Assembly (NCBI RefSeq): GCF_037392515.1
Contig: NC_090288.1
Location: 61,427,673-61,491,672 of the forward strand
Length of the DNA: 64,000 bases
Direction of reading: 5' to 3'
From: Haliotis asinina
Lineage: Eukaryota; Mollusca; Gastropoda; Lepetellida; Haliotidae
Positions 37,885 through 49,890 of the stretch are shown piece by piece; the first letter of the stretch is position 1, and each line of letters begins with the position of its first letter. The notes beneath the pieces are model-generated. The model was not told the origin of the DNA. It ran no database searches and saw nothing but the letters and a program-made list of their open reading frames with translations. The translations under genes and the position numbers were made by a program.

Positions 37885-38948
37885 TAGTCTGGTTCATAAT
37901 TATTGAGAATTTTTCTTCTTACTTTGAGCTATCCTAACACCTCAACTGATTCACTGATACTTAAAACTAAGTAATGGTATAAGGGAGGTAACTCATCTTG
38001 GCCTACTGAGTAAAGTACAATTAGAGTTACCTCCCCTAAATTTGTAGCAGACGTCATTTTCCTCAGCACTGTCAACAATGTCTGCTGAAGATAAAAGAAG
38101 GTTGATTTTTGAGTTGTGTAATCAAGGAATTGATGATGTAAATGCATTGGCAGAGAGAACAGGAACTCCTCTTTCTACTCCTCTTTTCTTTCTCAGATCG
38201 CGTCCGGCTGGGAATTTTAGCGTCTAAAAAGCAAAGGGCAAGCATCTCCAACATCAGGTATGAAATGATAGAAAGGGGATCAACAGTTGTATCAAAATGG
38301 GTATATCCCAATAATGTGAAAATATGGACAAAGTCTGCGTCAGCACCGTTGTATCGACGACCTAAATACAGCCCAAAGATTCATGTATGGGGAGGGATAT
38401 CCTTATTAGGAACGACCCCGCTGTGTGTGTTTGAGGGAAATCTGACAAGTCAACGCTACACTAACATATTAGATAATTTTCTCCTTCCAAGTGCACATGT
38501 GTTTTATGGAAATGACTGGATTTTGCAGCAAGATAATGATCCTAAACACACCGCAAAACATGCCAAGCAGTGGTTTCAGGAGAAAAATGTGACTGCATTA
38601 CCATTTCCTGCATATAGTCCTGACTTAAATCCCATTGAGAACATTTGGGGGATGATGAAGGAATGTGTGAATCGAAAGGGGTTGACAAAAATTGAAGACA
38701 TGAAGAGAGAAGTGGTCCGATACTGGGACAGCATAACTCACGAGACACTAACCTCTCTGATAGGAAGTATGCCTACCCGTCTTAGACTGTGCCGTTAAGC
38801 TCATGGAGACTTGATAAAATATCAAATTGTTACCTACACAACATGAAAAGGTCAGTTCACTTTCACAATACATTCAATTTTATCTGATATGTTCTCGTTT
38901 AATAATATGAAATGCTTTAGCTATTCTCAATAATTTTGAACCATACTG
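37885..38948 (+). mobile_element. Tc1/mariner element, internally deleted
   Basis: Terminal inverted repeats are GGTTCATAATTATTGAGAAT at the left (37891-37910) and the inverse of ATTCTCAATAATTTTGAACC at the right (38923-38942), 19 of 20 matching. TA duplications flank the element at 37883-37884 and 38949-38950. A second inverted pair, GGGAGGTAACTC / GAGTTACCTCCC, lies inside the left part (about 37982-38033). It holds a damaged transposase. Confidence 0.9.
38078..38798 (+). pseudogene. Tc1-like DD34E transposase, deleted and frameshifted
   Basis: The N-terminal helix-turn-helix begins at the ATG 38078 (MSAEDKRRLIFELCNQG) and runs about 34 codons to TGTPLST, then the frame is lost. A second frame continues from about 38197 with SDRVRLGILASKKQRASI (second DNA-binding part). 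At about 38297-38305 it jumps from STVVSK to YPNNVKIW, so the segment with the first catalytic Asp is missing. The remaining core has WILQQDNDPKHTAK, with the second Asp, and YSPDLNPIENIW, with the Glu. Exactly 34 residues separate them, the D34E spacing of Tc1. The product cannot be active; the intact enzyme would cut and paste at TA sites. Confidence 0.9.
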
Positions 38949-38979
38949 TACTTCTACGAGGAACCTTACTATTACCAAA

Positions 38980-39004
38980 GCTGCTGCTACTACTGCTACT
39001 ACTA

Positions 39005-39042
<38 letters not shown>

Positions 39043-39073
39043 ACTACTACTACTACTACTACTGCTACTACTA
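38980..39073. repeat. (CTG)n/(CTA)n microsatellite
   Basis: CTGCTGCTACTACTGC and ACTACTACTACT runs directly beside the right end of the Tc1 element. Confidence 0.95.
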
Positions 39074-39192
39074 AAATAATGGGCAAAAGAAGGTGAACAC
39101 CCTTATTAATGATCGATGATGCAAAACATGCAGTCATCATGGGTCATGGTGAATCGACTGTCGTCTGTGAAATCCACTCACTACTGTTACAT

Positions 39193-39193
<1 letters not shown>

Positions 39194-39225
<32 letters not shown>

Positions 39226-39226
39226 A
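39194..39226. repeat. (CTA)n microsatellite
   Basis: Eleven ACT/CTA triplets. Confidence 0.9.
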
Positions 39227-39543
39227 GCATTTGGACACCAGTGAAGAGCTCTACAATTTACCATGATCATGTACCTCCATCGGGTCAGTATTTAAACAGG
39301 CAGCATAGTTCCCATGGGAACCTATTAAAGTCTGTAGATGGAGCGTGTGTCGATAACGCCAAGATTACAAAGTTGATCGATGTACATGATAGCAATCAAG
39401 CATGTTTAAGGCAGATTACGATCTCGGTGCTTTGGTCCAGCTATTCTGATTACACACAAAGCACCGAGTATGAAAACAAACGTTTATCCAGTTTAAATTA
39501 CCCAGCAACAGTATAGTATCACTTTCCAGATCGGTAACTGCAC

Positions 39544-39625
39544 GCACGTGGTGTTTTTGTTTTGTTGTTGTCGTTGTTGTTTTGTTGTTGTTTTTGGGGT
39601 GTGTGTGGTGGGGGTGCTTTAGTTG
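39544..39625. repeat. GTT/GT-rich low-complexity tract
   Basis: GTTTTTGTTTTGTTGTTGTC-type sequence followed by GTGTGTGTGGTGGGGGTG. Confidence 0.8.
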
Positions 39626-39643
39626 AACAAACATGAATACATC

Positions 39644-39715
39644 AGATGTTTATGGAGAACAACTTCTTTTCATTCTTTACACGACGTTTTCGGAATAAAT
39701 CTTACTCCCACATTA
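39644..39715 (-). mobile_element. Penelope-type 3' tail, minus strand, decayed
   Basis: On the minus strand: GGAGTAA/TTATTCC stem (arms 39702-39708 and 39692-39698, one G-T pair), then GAAAACGTCG and the end GAAAAGAAGTTGTTCTCC plus ATAAAC. The box before the stem reads CTAATGTG, closer to CUGAUGA than in the other copies. Confidence 0.5.
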
Positions 39716-41394
39716 GGTGAACGCTGAGCCAGTACTTCCATGTATGCAGATGTACAAGATAGTTACGAGAATGTGCCAAGACAACAATGTAATTTCGAAG
39801 CCAGTGACATTGGATTAATATACGAAGAAATAATGCATTATAAAGACAAAGCCAACAAGAGCGGGATGGGGGGGGGGAGGTTTGAAAGACAAAGAGAACG
39901 TCATATTGGAAGCCAATTAGATAGCATTAATGTACAAAGATAACAAAGTAGTGTAAAACAAAGCCGATGATCACAGGACAATAGAGTATACACTAGGCCT
40001 AGGAAGGTAAATGCATGGTATCTCGTACACACCTCCTCTTGGGTTTGGGTTGGACTCAGTGGGACCTTTCTCATCAGCATGTAGCATGTTCTTTAATGTG
40101 GTGCCTGAGGCGAAAGTGACATCTGCTTTGGCTGTTCTGGTATGGAGCCAGCAGAGCGGTAGGGTGTTAGTTGGTTGGGTTCTATACATATCGTCGAAAC
40201 AATAATAGAACATTGTACCCAGTTATGGATTTGGGCCTAGAGGTAGGGGCTTGTATTACACCGTCTGATGAATACCGTGGCTACCGTCTGCGATAACGCG
40301 TAACCATTGTTACTGTCTGTCATCGTATCCTAACCTGTCGCTAGAAGTCGATGTTCATCGTTTCAACCACAACTGTTGAAATATCGCGGAAAGAGAACTA
40401 AGCACAGATTAAATCACCAACACCTCACTCAATTATGTGATGACCGATCTTCGTATAAGATGTATTTTCAAGTGCGTTTCCACCTTTCTCGGTGAACTGC
40501 AAGACCTCGATTGTACACGTCGCCTAGAGACGGCCAAGTGAACTACCTTGTCAAGTGACAAAGAGGGAATGATCCCTTCCAAGGAGGAAGTCCGATCACA
40601 TGTGAGATTTTGCTATGAGAAACTGAGGGAGGACATTACAGCTTTTAGCTCTAAAAAATAGTCTGTGCCATCCGCATTACATATGAATCCTGACTCTACT
40701 CTTATCAGATAACATATCTGCAAGAGAAGTGAGGACATTAATACTGCATGCCTTGTCAGCCTTATCGCCACAGGAAAAACCCAGAGCAATGTCTGACGGT
40801 AAATCAGAGAACTATGTGTCTGTTTTCGTAAACAAACAATGGACCCCGATGACCTTTGTCCGTCCTATGCAAAGGTAATATCAGGTGCGTGGTGACCCCG
40901 AGGCAGCTACCTGTCTGTGTGTTTACAAGCCTTCCCTTACTTCCCTCTCCCTGTCCACCGTCTCTCCCCCTCCCACTCCACTGTTTATGCTGAGGACACG
41001 GTAACTCCGGGTCAGACACGGCTGTGTTTGAGCGATCCGCTTCGCACTCTTGCTTTGCTATGGGGAACACGTACGTGGTACTTCGTAGTGTTGGTTACAC
41101 CACACTCCTGATCATCTAGTTCAGCAAGAAGACAATCTCTCAACAGAAACCACAACATAATTATTTAAGAAGTAAACAGCCAACGTTGCAACTAATTTAA
41201 CACGGCACTGGAATGATATTTTCAGATGCGGCAAATTTCGATCGTTGCACCAAAATACCTTCAAGTTATATATATGAGATCTTCCCAACCGGACCACAGG
41301 TAGATCCGAGAGAGAATTGCAAACAAAGTAAGTCAACAGAGGCGTGCATCTGCGCATGTGTCGTGCATCGTTACTGATGCCAGGGGGCACCACG
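39716..41394. other. Intergenic DNA, no gene recognised
   Basis: A poly-G run (about 39866-39876) is the only notable tract. The open frames are short and without motifs. Confidence 0.4.
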
Positions 41395-41546
41395 GATAAT
41401 CTCTATATAGGCTCCCTGCTTATACTCACGACAGTGATCTTCAGTGATAATCTCTATATAGGCTCCCTGCTTATACTCACGACAGTGATAACCTCTATAT
41501 ACGCTCCCAGCTTATACTCACGACAGTGGTCGTCAGTGATAATCTA
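41395..41546. repeat. Short tandem repeat, 3 units of 41-51 bp
   Basis: GATAATCTCTATATAGGCTC followed by CCTGCTTATACTCACGACAG repeats three times (41395, 41446, 41487). The middle unit lacks about 10 bp. Confidence 0.85.
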
Positions 41547-42670
41547 CTGATGAGGACAGTTCGTCTGGATATCTATAGCCACTGGTCTGAGACCCTCCCA
41601 GACAATGGACATTCTCATGTTCTTTTTTTGTAACAGGGAATTTCTGCAGTCTGAAAGAAGACGATTTCTAGGGGTTTCACTTTTTTCAGAAAAAATTCAA
41701 ACATTTTGAAGTGGGTTGATTTTGTTGAAGTTCGCGTGTTCTTTTGTCCTGAAAACAAATCAACAAAACATCCGAGTGTCACAAGGCCAAGGTGGTATTG
41801 ATGCACAGTAGCACAATGCATTTCAGGTCCAGATATTTAGTACTGTGTGAGATGAAATGTATCTGATAGCATCAATATTGCCTATACTAAATGAAGCAGC
41901 GTTAGGGAATTGAGCGTCTATATTTCGGTATGAAGATTGTTATCTTACATGTCCTTTTTGGCAAGGCCGCAAGCTAGATTTACACACACAAAAAAGTTAT
42001 TCGCCGTGATCCAGTTTGTACAACGTTTCTAGTTTCGAAAGCATTCGACAAAACGCAACATTGCATTCAACAGGTTACGAAGCTCCCGTCGTTGTGGGAT
42101 GAGTATGTATTCACAGATCGATGTAACCTTAGGTCACCGCCGGTATTATTGACATCTATAACCCTGCTGTAACACAGTTCCGCTTCAGTGACCAGATCAG
42201 TCAACCGGGAACGCTTCAACACAACCCCTTCCTGGCCAACATCTGTCTGCCACTAGACGCGGCCTGGCTCGCTGCGACACACTCTCTCGTACCTGTATCT
42301 TCACTACATGTAACGCAGGTGAGTAGATATTTGATACGGTATTGTCAGGTGTAGGTTATCTATATTCAGGTGTGTATGTCTAAGGAAGGCGACGTGAAGT
42401 TAGGTCGATGAGGTGTCCAACTCCCCGCTATATGGACGTGCGGAGTGACATGTTTAGAAGCCCTCTACAGCTGATATATATATATAGGTGTATATATAAG
42501 TCTTACAATGTATATAGTTGTATTGTGTAGATATGTAGTTATACATACGCAAAAGCTCCGCGGAGCGTTATAATCGCTGAACCATTTAGCCGTGAGGGGT
42601 GTTTAGTTGATACCTGGAAATTAATTTGTGTACAAATCACATTTGTTATAGCCTGAAAACGTGTTATTTT
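41547..42670. other. Non-coding DNA, includes the possible untranslated exon
   Basis: Apart from the candidate donor at 42318/42319, only A+T-rich sequence with TATATA runs (42477-42500) is seen. Confidence 0.4.
42170..42318 (+). other. Possible 5' untranslated exon ending in a strong donor
   Basis: A relatively G+C-rich, repeat-free block ends in ACGCAG|GTGAGTAG, a near-perfect 5' splice site (intron from 42319). The next plausible acceptor with a coding exon on this strand is at 56800, before the right GPCR. The start coordinate is arbitrary. The link is speculative and rests on strand and motif only. Confidence 0.15.
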
Positions 42671-42972
42671 ACACTAGGTATATACATGCAAATACACACA
42701 CTCACACGTTCATACACTAGGTGTATACATGCAAATACGCACACTCACACGTTCATACACTAGGTATATACATGCAAATACACACACTCACACGTTCATA
42801 CACTAGGTATATACATGCAAATACACACACTCAAACGTTCATACACTAGGTATATACATGCAAATACACACACTCACACGTTCATACACTAGGTATATAC
42901 ATGCAGATACACACACTCACACGTTCATACACTAGGTATATACATGCAAATACACACACTCACACGTTCATA
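42671..42972. repeat. 43-bp tandem array, 7 copies
   Basis: ACACTAGGTATATACATGCA followed by AATACACACACTCACACGTT and CAT repeats exactly every 43 bp. Copies are almost identical. Confidence 0.95.
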
Positions 42973-43681
42973 CAGATGCATTGCATCATTTACCTGTGCA
43001 GATAACTGTCGAGTACTTTTATTGAATACTTTTATTGAAATTGTACGTTCGTTTATTTTGTTGCTACATATTTGTATACATGGTTGTATATGTTGATGAC
43101 GCGGTATATATGTCAGGTAAATACGAACTTGTGGGTCGATTTCGTTTCAGTCTAAGTACTGCAGTGTTTGTACAGTGGGTTTAGGTCCAAGGAAGTCTGA
43201 TCGCTGTTTTATATCAGTCTTTTAAAACTTCGTATTTAACAAGATCTAATTAACTGACTTTATAATGATTCTTGAGTTGGGTATTTGAAAGGGACGCTTG
43301 AACAGATATCCCTCCCGACTGTGTATATCCATTGACAACGTGCAACCGCGAACTGACTGAATATTTTTGAACGCTGCTTTGTACTGTGTCAAATGGAGCG
43401 TGGTGTTTCCTAAAACTGCGATCCCGATGCATACAAAGCTCCGTTATTGTGTGTGCTTTTTAACAAAAGCTCCACAGAGACTTACCATTGTCGTAACGCG
43501 TGCTGTCAGAACGTAATGTAAAACCTCTTTAATCACGAGAGTTCATTTCCAGGCAAAACAGTCCGGATTATCATTTCTTCGGATTAACAAACGATACGGA
43601 GTAGTTTTCCCATAGAATCGAAGCAGATGTTAAGAACAGGATAGATCAGAGGCGATGTAGACTTAAATATTATCATTGGAC
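42973..43681. other. Intergenic DNA, no gene recognised
   Basis: Nothing notable beyond ACTTTTATTGAAT given twice at about 43014-43038. Confidence 0.4.
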
Positions 43682-44729
43682 ACTGTCAGGCCCCTCTAAG
43701 TAATTGAAGGAATTACAGCAAATTTGAAGGAATTGCATCTCAAATGTAAACAAACGCAGCCCACTCGCGAAACAATTGCAGCGATATCGGTAGTTTAGCG
43801 GTAATAACAGAAATACATCGGCCCTATCGGAAGCAATGTCGGTAATACTGGAAACACGATCGGCCATCTTCGGAGATTTTTCGGTCGCGAGCGGAAACTC
43901 ACGCAGCAAAACATGGCGTCGCTGGAAGAAGCACCCGTCTCGGTGAGATTTGTTTTTAGTTTCTACTGTTGCATTTTTATACTTATCCATCTTTGACCAC
44001 CCGTGTTGAATGCGTTTAGGTATGAGGTGTTGTCGGGGCAATAGCTTATGTTTCTAGGAAAAGATAGTCACTCTAGGAGAGCGTCACAAGTCATGCCCCA
44101 GTAGTTTGTTTACATCTGAACATCGAAGTCGTGTCGATGATTACGAACGTGCGCCAGATATAACATCATTTTTTTTGTAAAATGTGTTTAAATTTGTCAA
44201 GTGCACTTCGTAGCAAGAAAAATTATGGCTCATAAACTTCTTCATGGCGCACGTTCATGATGTTCGTAATCATCGGCACGACTTCGATGTTCAGATGTAA
44301 ACAATCTCCAGGGGCATGACTTGTGACACTCTTCTGCAGTGACAATCTTTTCCTAAAAACATATGCTATTGTCCCGACAACACCTCATACCTAAACGCAT
44401 TCAACACGGGTGGTCAAAGATGGATAAGTATGAAAATGTAATAGTAGGAACTAAAAACAAATCTCACCGAGACGGGTGCTTCTTCCAACGACGCCATGTT
44501 TTGCTGCGTGAGTTTCCGCTCGCGACCGAAAAATCTCCGAAGATGGCCGATCGTGTTTCCAGTATTACCGACATTGCTTCCGATATGGCCGATGTGTTTC
44601 TGTTATTACCGCTAAACTACCGATATCGCTGCAATTGTTTCGCGAGTGGGCTGCGTTTGTTTACATTTGAGATGCAATTCCTTCAAATTTGCTGTAATTC
44701 CTTCAATTACTTAGGGGGGCCTGACTGTT
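43682..44729. mobile_element. Long-armed inverted repeat (foldback-type element)
   Basis: The left arm 43682-44156 and right arm 44245-44729 are inverted copies with few differences, around an 88-bp spacer. The ends read GTCAGGCCCC at the left and GGGGCCTGAC at the right. The right arm has a small extra segment (about 9 bp near 44255). Each arm has an outward-reading frame of roughly 120 codons of almost the same sequence (44041-43673 and 44363-44800), both passing PKMADRVSSITDIASD. No target duplication could be fixed. The class is unknown; a foldback or MITE-type DNA transposon is the likeliest explanation. Confidence 0.8.
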
Positions 44730-45830
44730 ATACAAATAGAACCGGGATGGTTTGCCCTGTACAGACTGCCCCGAGGCCCAGGAAGTACTGTCATATATAG
44801 GAACAGCGCGTGGGGGTGAGATTAACTTTAACTGAGAAGCCAATAGATAGATACACAGATATTCTTGCGCTCGCCGTCCCCAAATTCCCCGACCTCCATT
44901 TAGATTATCTAATTATTGTTGAAATTTATAATTGAAGCAAACGCAAACCGTTATTCCACTCTGAGCCCCTGGCTATGTAAAGAAGTCGGTGGATTGCTTG
45001 TGGTACACAGTGAGATGTTTACAACTATTCCAGCTTTGTGTAATGATGAGCTCTAACTGGGCTGTTTGATACCGTTCACACCGTTATGAATTGCTGGCAC
45101 ATTGTTGGTATCGCGGGCATCCCGGCCTAACGCCAAATGTCCGAATTGATCGTCAAATATTTGAAGTGTTTGGAATTAGGCCAGGTGTGGGTGATGTAAT
45201 GTCCCTGATTGATGTAATGTGTCCTGGTGATGTGCACGTTATGTAATGTGTCACGATGATCTTTAGGCGCTGGGGGTTGCTGTTCAGGGTGATGTATGTA
45301 CATTTAAGGAGCTGCTGATAAAAGCGTCACCACACCGCCACAGACAGACCAGGTCAATTCTGGCGGGGTTTGAAGTCTGAATGAATGTTATTTCCATGAC
45401 AACTTGGTCGCAGGTGGTGTCAGTCGAGTGTTAACTGTAGTCACAGCAGCAACAATGGGGATTAACAGGCCACTTTAATTCTGTTCATGAATTAGTCCGG
45501 AAGAGTAAGCCAATTCACCTGAATGATGGAAGAGCGGATATCGCGTAGTTGATCTACAGTGATGAACAATATTTATGAATAGCAATACTATATGGTATTT
45601 CCGCCAGATCAGGTTCTCAATGAACGCACGTGGGTGTATCTAATATTCGGTGTATATGTTAGACCATGGTGAAATGTACCACGGGTGTTTTCTGTTCATT
45701 TGAGGGTATATATGTGTTTGTGTGAATGTATATTTGAGTTAGTATTGATTCATTCGTTAGGAAGATTCATAGTGTGAGTGCTAAAATCATATACAGTACT
45801 TCCGTAAAGATATTATATTCGTGACCTAAA
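44730..45830. other. Intergenic DNA, no gene recognised
   Basis: Contains several TGATGTAATGT motifs in loose tandem (45190-45250). No coding signal. Confidence 0.4.
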
Positions 45831-45942
45831 CTGGGGCCCGATCCGTAAATCGTTCGTGGCACTAAGACATTCGTAACCTATGATAAAGTATAGAGTTACC
45901 ACAGGTCGTAATGTTACGAACGCTTAGTGGATCTGGTCCCAG
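45831..45942. mobile_element. MITE-like 112-bp element
   Basis: The left end CTGGGGCCCGATCC and right end GGATCTGGTCCCAG are inverted. A second nested pair, CTAAGACATTCGTAAC and GTTACGAACGCTTAG, follows inside. Small, without coding capacity. Confidence 0.6.
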
Positions 45943-48235
45943 GTCTGTGTGATATATGTTATGGAGTTACCACTTTTGGTGAAACCCACGGCTCGAGGTA
46001 TGGTACTGATAAATCAAGAAACATTTGTTGGCGAATCGGGATTCGAACTCAAGATTATAGGTTTCAGGTATTCCTAGGAGACATAACGCGGTGTTTTGCT
46101 GCACCTTGGACGGCTCTGACTTTAGTACTGCTGAAATATTTCTATATTAGGTGAGATTTTGTTGTTGCAAAAACGCGTGTCATTTCAGTTATGTGGAGGG
46201 AGAAAGTGTAAATGTCACTTCAGTATTGTTTGCGCAAAGCAGCGTAAAGCGACGTAGAAGACTTAACGGGATGCCCACCCAATCATATATAACCGGGAGA
46301 GTTAAGTCGTGGAAACAAGTGTTGGTTTGCCATATTTACCTGAAGAACTATTCCAAGCGTGTTTCCGTTAAAGAACGAAATAAGTTTAGATTATGATTAT
46401 GAAATAAGTTTATTTTTGTACTTCATTAGCCATTACATACATATGAACTACTTGAGATTAGTCTTAAGCGGAACACCAAATTCATTCTTTAAGAAGCGTG
46501 TGGTCAGTTAATACCGAGCGATTAAAAAAAGGTGCAAAAGGTTGTCTGCTTCTCTCAAGCTCGCCAAAGAAACCTCTGACACGTTATGTAACCAGAGCAC
46601 TTCACTTAATGTGAGGATGGATTTTTCATTTTGGTGTATATAAAACTTGTATCAAACTCACATTGTTTGTGACCTTCATATAATTTTCAAAGTCACGGCG
46701 ACACTTTGAAGATTTCAGCATGTTAAACTGCATGTTGAGATTGTGAGCGATATATCTCAAGAACAGTTCACTGGATTTTCTTCATAGACTTTCAAAACTT
46801 CCCCCGAGTGCATTACAATACGCAATTTCTCTGTTACCTTTTATGCATATTTCGTACACTATGGCATTCATGCCAAGGCCAAAGTCTTGAAAATATTTGT
46901 GCGTTTGAAGATATCAAGAGAGGTTGACTGGTGATGTTTTGACTGACATCTAACTTCATCTTAAATCAACACCCTGACTTTCATTCTTTTCCAGTTTGAC
47001 AAAACCGATAATTAAAACAAGTTGTAACACGGACACTAGGCAAATCAGGTGACCAGTTGAATGACAGTAGATTATGAAAACACAAAGCTTTCAACTGTAA
47101 CGATTTCAGGGTTACATAAAGCTGCAAAGAAGCTAATTTACCCCGGAAATGTTCATGAATACTACAGCGGCCCACATAGGCATATCTCACATTACCACAT
47201 GGAGACGCGCCCAATTTGCCCACCCCGCCCCCATTAAGTTAAACTCACTTTATAATAATTACAATACTATAATACTGGGTAAAGTAGTACTCGCTGACAA
47301 CAACTGTAATCATCTCAGTACTGCTACATATGACGTTTACGTATTGCGGCACATTACCAGGGACGTTCGATGCCCATGACAAACAGCACCGTCAGTCTAG
47401 TAGCATAAATAAGACGAGTATTGACTTTATGTTATGCATATGAAATAACGTATACCTTTTACGATGGGAAGTGGTGCTGGTTTTCCGAATCCGGCGCCAT
47501 ATGTTATAATGAATGTATTAAAATCGAACTTCTCATAATTACATCAACGGAGTCTTGTCATAATAGATAATCCATGAGAACCCCCAAATAGTGAACATAA
47601 TGTTTTCCGAATACATCACCAAAACGTAGCCCTGCTGTTTTGTCATACAACTATTTTTAAAGCAGTATTTTTTCCCGAAATCTGTTCCACGTTGTCTTGC
47701 TTCTATTTGGATTTTGTTAAAATCGTTTTTGAGTCGATTTCATTCTTTGTCATACGGGATTGTGTCGCTTTCATTTTAACTATATTGTTCCCATTTTTCG
47801 TTATATCAGGTTCAAATGATGGGTTTGCGTGACCCGAATCACGTTGACGTACCGCAGTAGAGCTTGTGTGCGCTGGAAGTAATGTGTTTGTAAACACGGT
47901 CATGTTTACCAGGTCGCGGTGACCCGTCCTCTCCGCTGTAAACACGACTGACTCAAGGCCAGAGCAGGGCAGCACGATCTTGTATCGTTGCCCAGTACTG
48001 GAAGCTATTTTAGGATTTTTACATGTTTAAGGATGACATGATTCAGATGTATGTTTCTAAATAGCGGTGTGCGGTTTATAGCTGTAGTGAAGTTCCCTGT
48101 CAGTTTTAAGTCAAGAAATATGAAATGTTATTTAAATATAACGTTAGTTTTCGACTGAGCCGGATGTGGTTGCACCTTCTACTCGCTCAGTTCTCAGTCT
48201 TGTTATCTGGTTTAGATGGCGTTGGAATGCCTCTT
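45943..48235. other. Intergenic DNA, no gene recognised
   Basis: A tRNA-like B box on the minus strand (GGGATTCGAACTCAAG, about 46038-46053) is probably a SINE remnant. No coding motif. Confidence 0.4.
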
Positions 48236-48330
48236 CACACATACACACACACACGCACGCACGCACGCACGCACACGCACCGCACTCAAACACAAACAAA
48301 ACAAAAAAAAACAAAAAAAAACCCAAACTG
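48236..48330. repeat. (CA)n/(CACG)n and A-rich low-complexity tract
   Basis: ACACACACACGCACGCACGC followed by AACAAAAAAAAAC runs. Confidence 0.9.
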
Positions 48331-49890
48331 TTCAAAACGTGCACACACCGCTCAACAGGAGTTCGATTCATGTATCAGGTGAACTTCAGCAAGAAAGTGT
48401 TACGTATTTTCACGAATATGGCACATCTGAAAACTCATCATTGTTAAGGTTCGAACATGTACAATCCTATACGTTGCTATATTGCTAAGATTTGCATAAT
48501 AAAAATGAAATGCAATGAGAATAGTGAAACATCTGCATTGGAAGAGAGTCAAGTCTTAAATACGATCATCGAGTGACGCTGGGTGGCTAGCAGACCTGAT
48601 GCAACACGTGACCTGGCTGGGTTATCCTCATCCTATATAACTGAGCATTACAGCATCCTGAACACACATATCTTGTAAACAAGGAGTAATTACACAGACA
48701 TTATATTGCCATGGGTGTTATCACACAACGTCGATACCCATACAGTTAGTGAAATATATATCCATTGGAAGTGGTTTTGAAAGAAGCAGTCTGTGATCGA
48801 TTATAACGTACGTAGACACTGACCATCTGGCTGCTTACTGTGATCGCTGTTTATAGAGATGCCGGTGAAATGCTAGTGACGTGTTGGGGAGATCTGATAC
48901 ACTTGTGTGGAGACTTGTGTGCAGATGTCGCGATACATAAAGTGTCTGATGAATGGAACGTCGCTGGAAGAGATAGCCTTTAGATGAAAAACGGTGGTGT
49001 TGGTGTGGACCGTTCATTGCAGCCATGAGGTGTCCTTAGTACGGACGTATAAAAAACTATCTCTGATGTGAGTAAGTCAAAGTATAGCGACAGGTGGTGG
49101 TGGGGTTTTACACAACGTGCTGAACGCTTGTGTGCTCAGCTAGTCTCCCCCATAACAACGACACTGTAGACCTCGCCGGGATGACGTGCCCGATGATGGG
49201 TCTGCTATCAAACCTCAAGGTAACCTTCTTACATTGAAATCACTTTCCACGTATCTATGGAATGATGGATAAGACAACGGGCTTGGCGCGGGGGCGCTGA
49301 CAATGCCTACATCTTTGTGACCGGTTCAAGGTCTGTTTCTGTTTGGCCAGCACAGTGGTATGTGTGGATATATATATCCGCGTATGTGGGTGTTCTGGAT
49401 AGGTGAGGGTAGGTTTTATGAAGTGAAGTGGTCGGTTGATAAGTGAAGGTAAGGTTTTGCAGAGTGTAGTGTTTGGTTGAGAGGTGAGGGTTGGTTATGT
49501 AGAGTGAAGTGGTTTGTAGATATGTGACGTTAGCTTTATATGACCACGTTTTGTGGCCAAGCGGTATTTGGTTTTTCTCATCTCCCTGTGAGTGGTCATA
49601 TGAAACCTGGTTATTGGTGCAGATCAGCGTAACGAGCATGTGGTTGGTGTGTAGTTCTGGTTTATGTGTCCTTGAATTGTTTTATCCACGATGGACATCG
49701 ATCAGACCTTCAGTGGATGTTCCGCTTGACTCTGTACTCTGTAATGTGTGTGTTTGGGACCTTTTCCACAAACTTGAGTTGTGATATATACGTGGATTAT
49801 TTGATCGCTGTTACACCATGTTAACAGCCGGAAGTCTCCCGTAGTTGTTTACCCTTCTAGGTAATGGAGCCTGAGACTTGCACACTAGCA
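48331..49890. other. Intergenic or intronic DNA, no gene recognised
   Basis: A loose repeat of about 35-45 bp (GTGAAGTGGT, GGTGAGGGT, GGTTTTGCAGAGT) lies at 49405-49510. No coding motif. Confidence 0.4.

Noticed and set aside
43673..44800. Two protein genes of about 122 and 145 aa
   Set aside because: They are the two arms of one inverted repeat; treated as parts of a mobile element, not as independent genes.
46030..46060. tRNA gene
   Set aside because: Only a B-box-like piece is present; no cloverleaf can be drawn, so it is probably a SINE remnant.
48945..48970. CTGATGA...GAACGTCGC as a hammerhead ribozyme
   Set aside because: No room for stem II between the boxes and no Penelope tail follows; probably chance.
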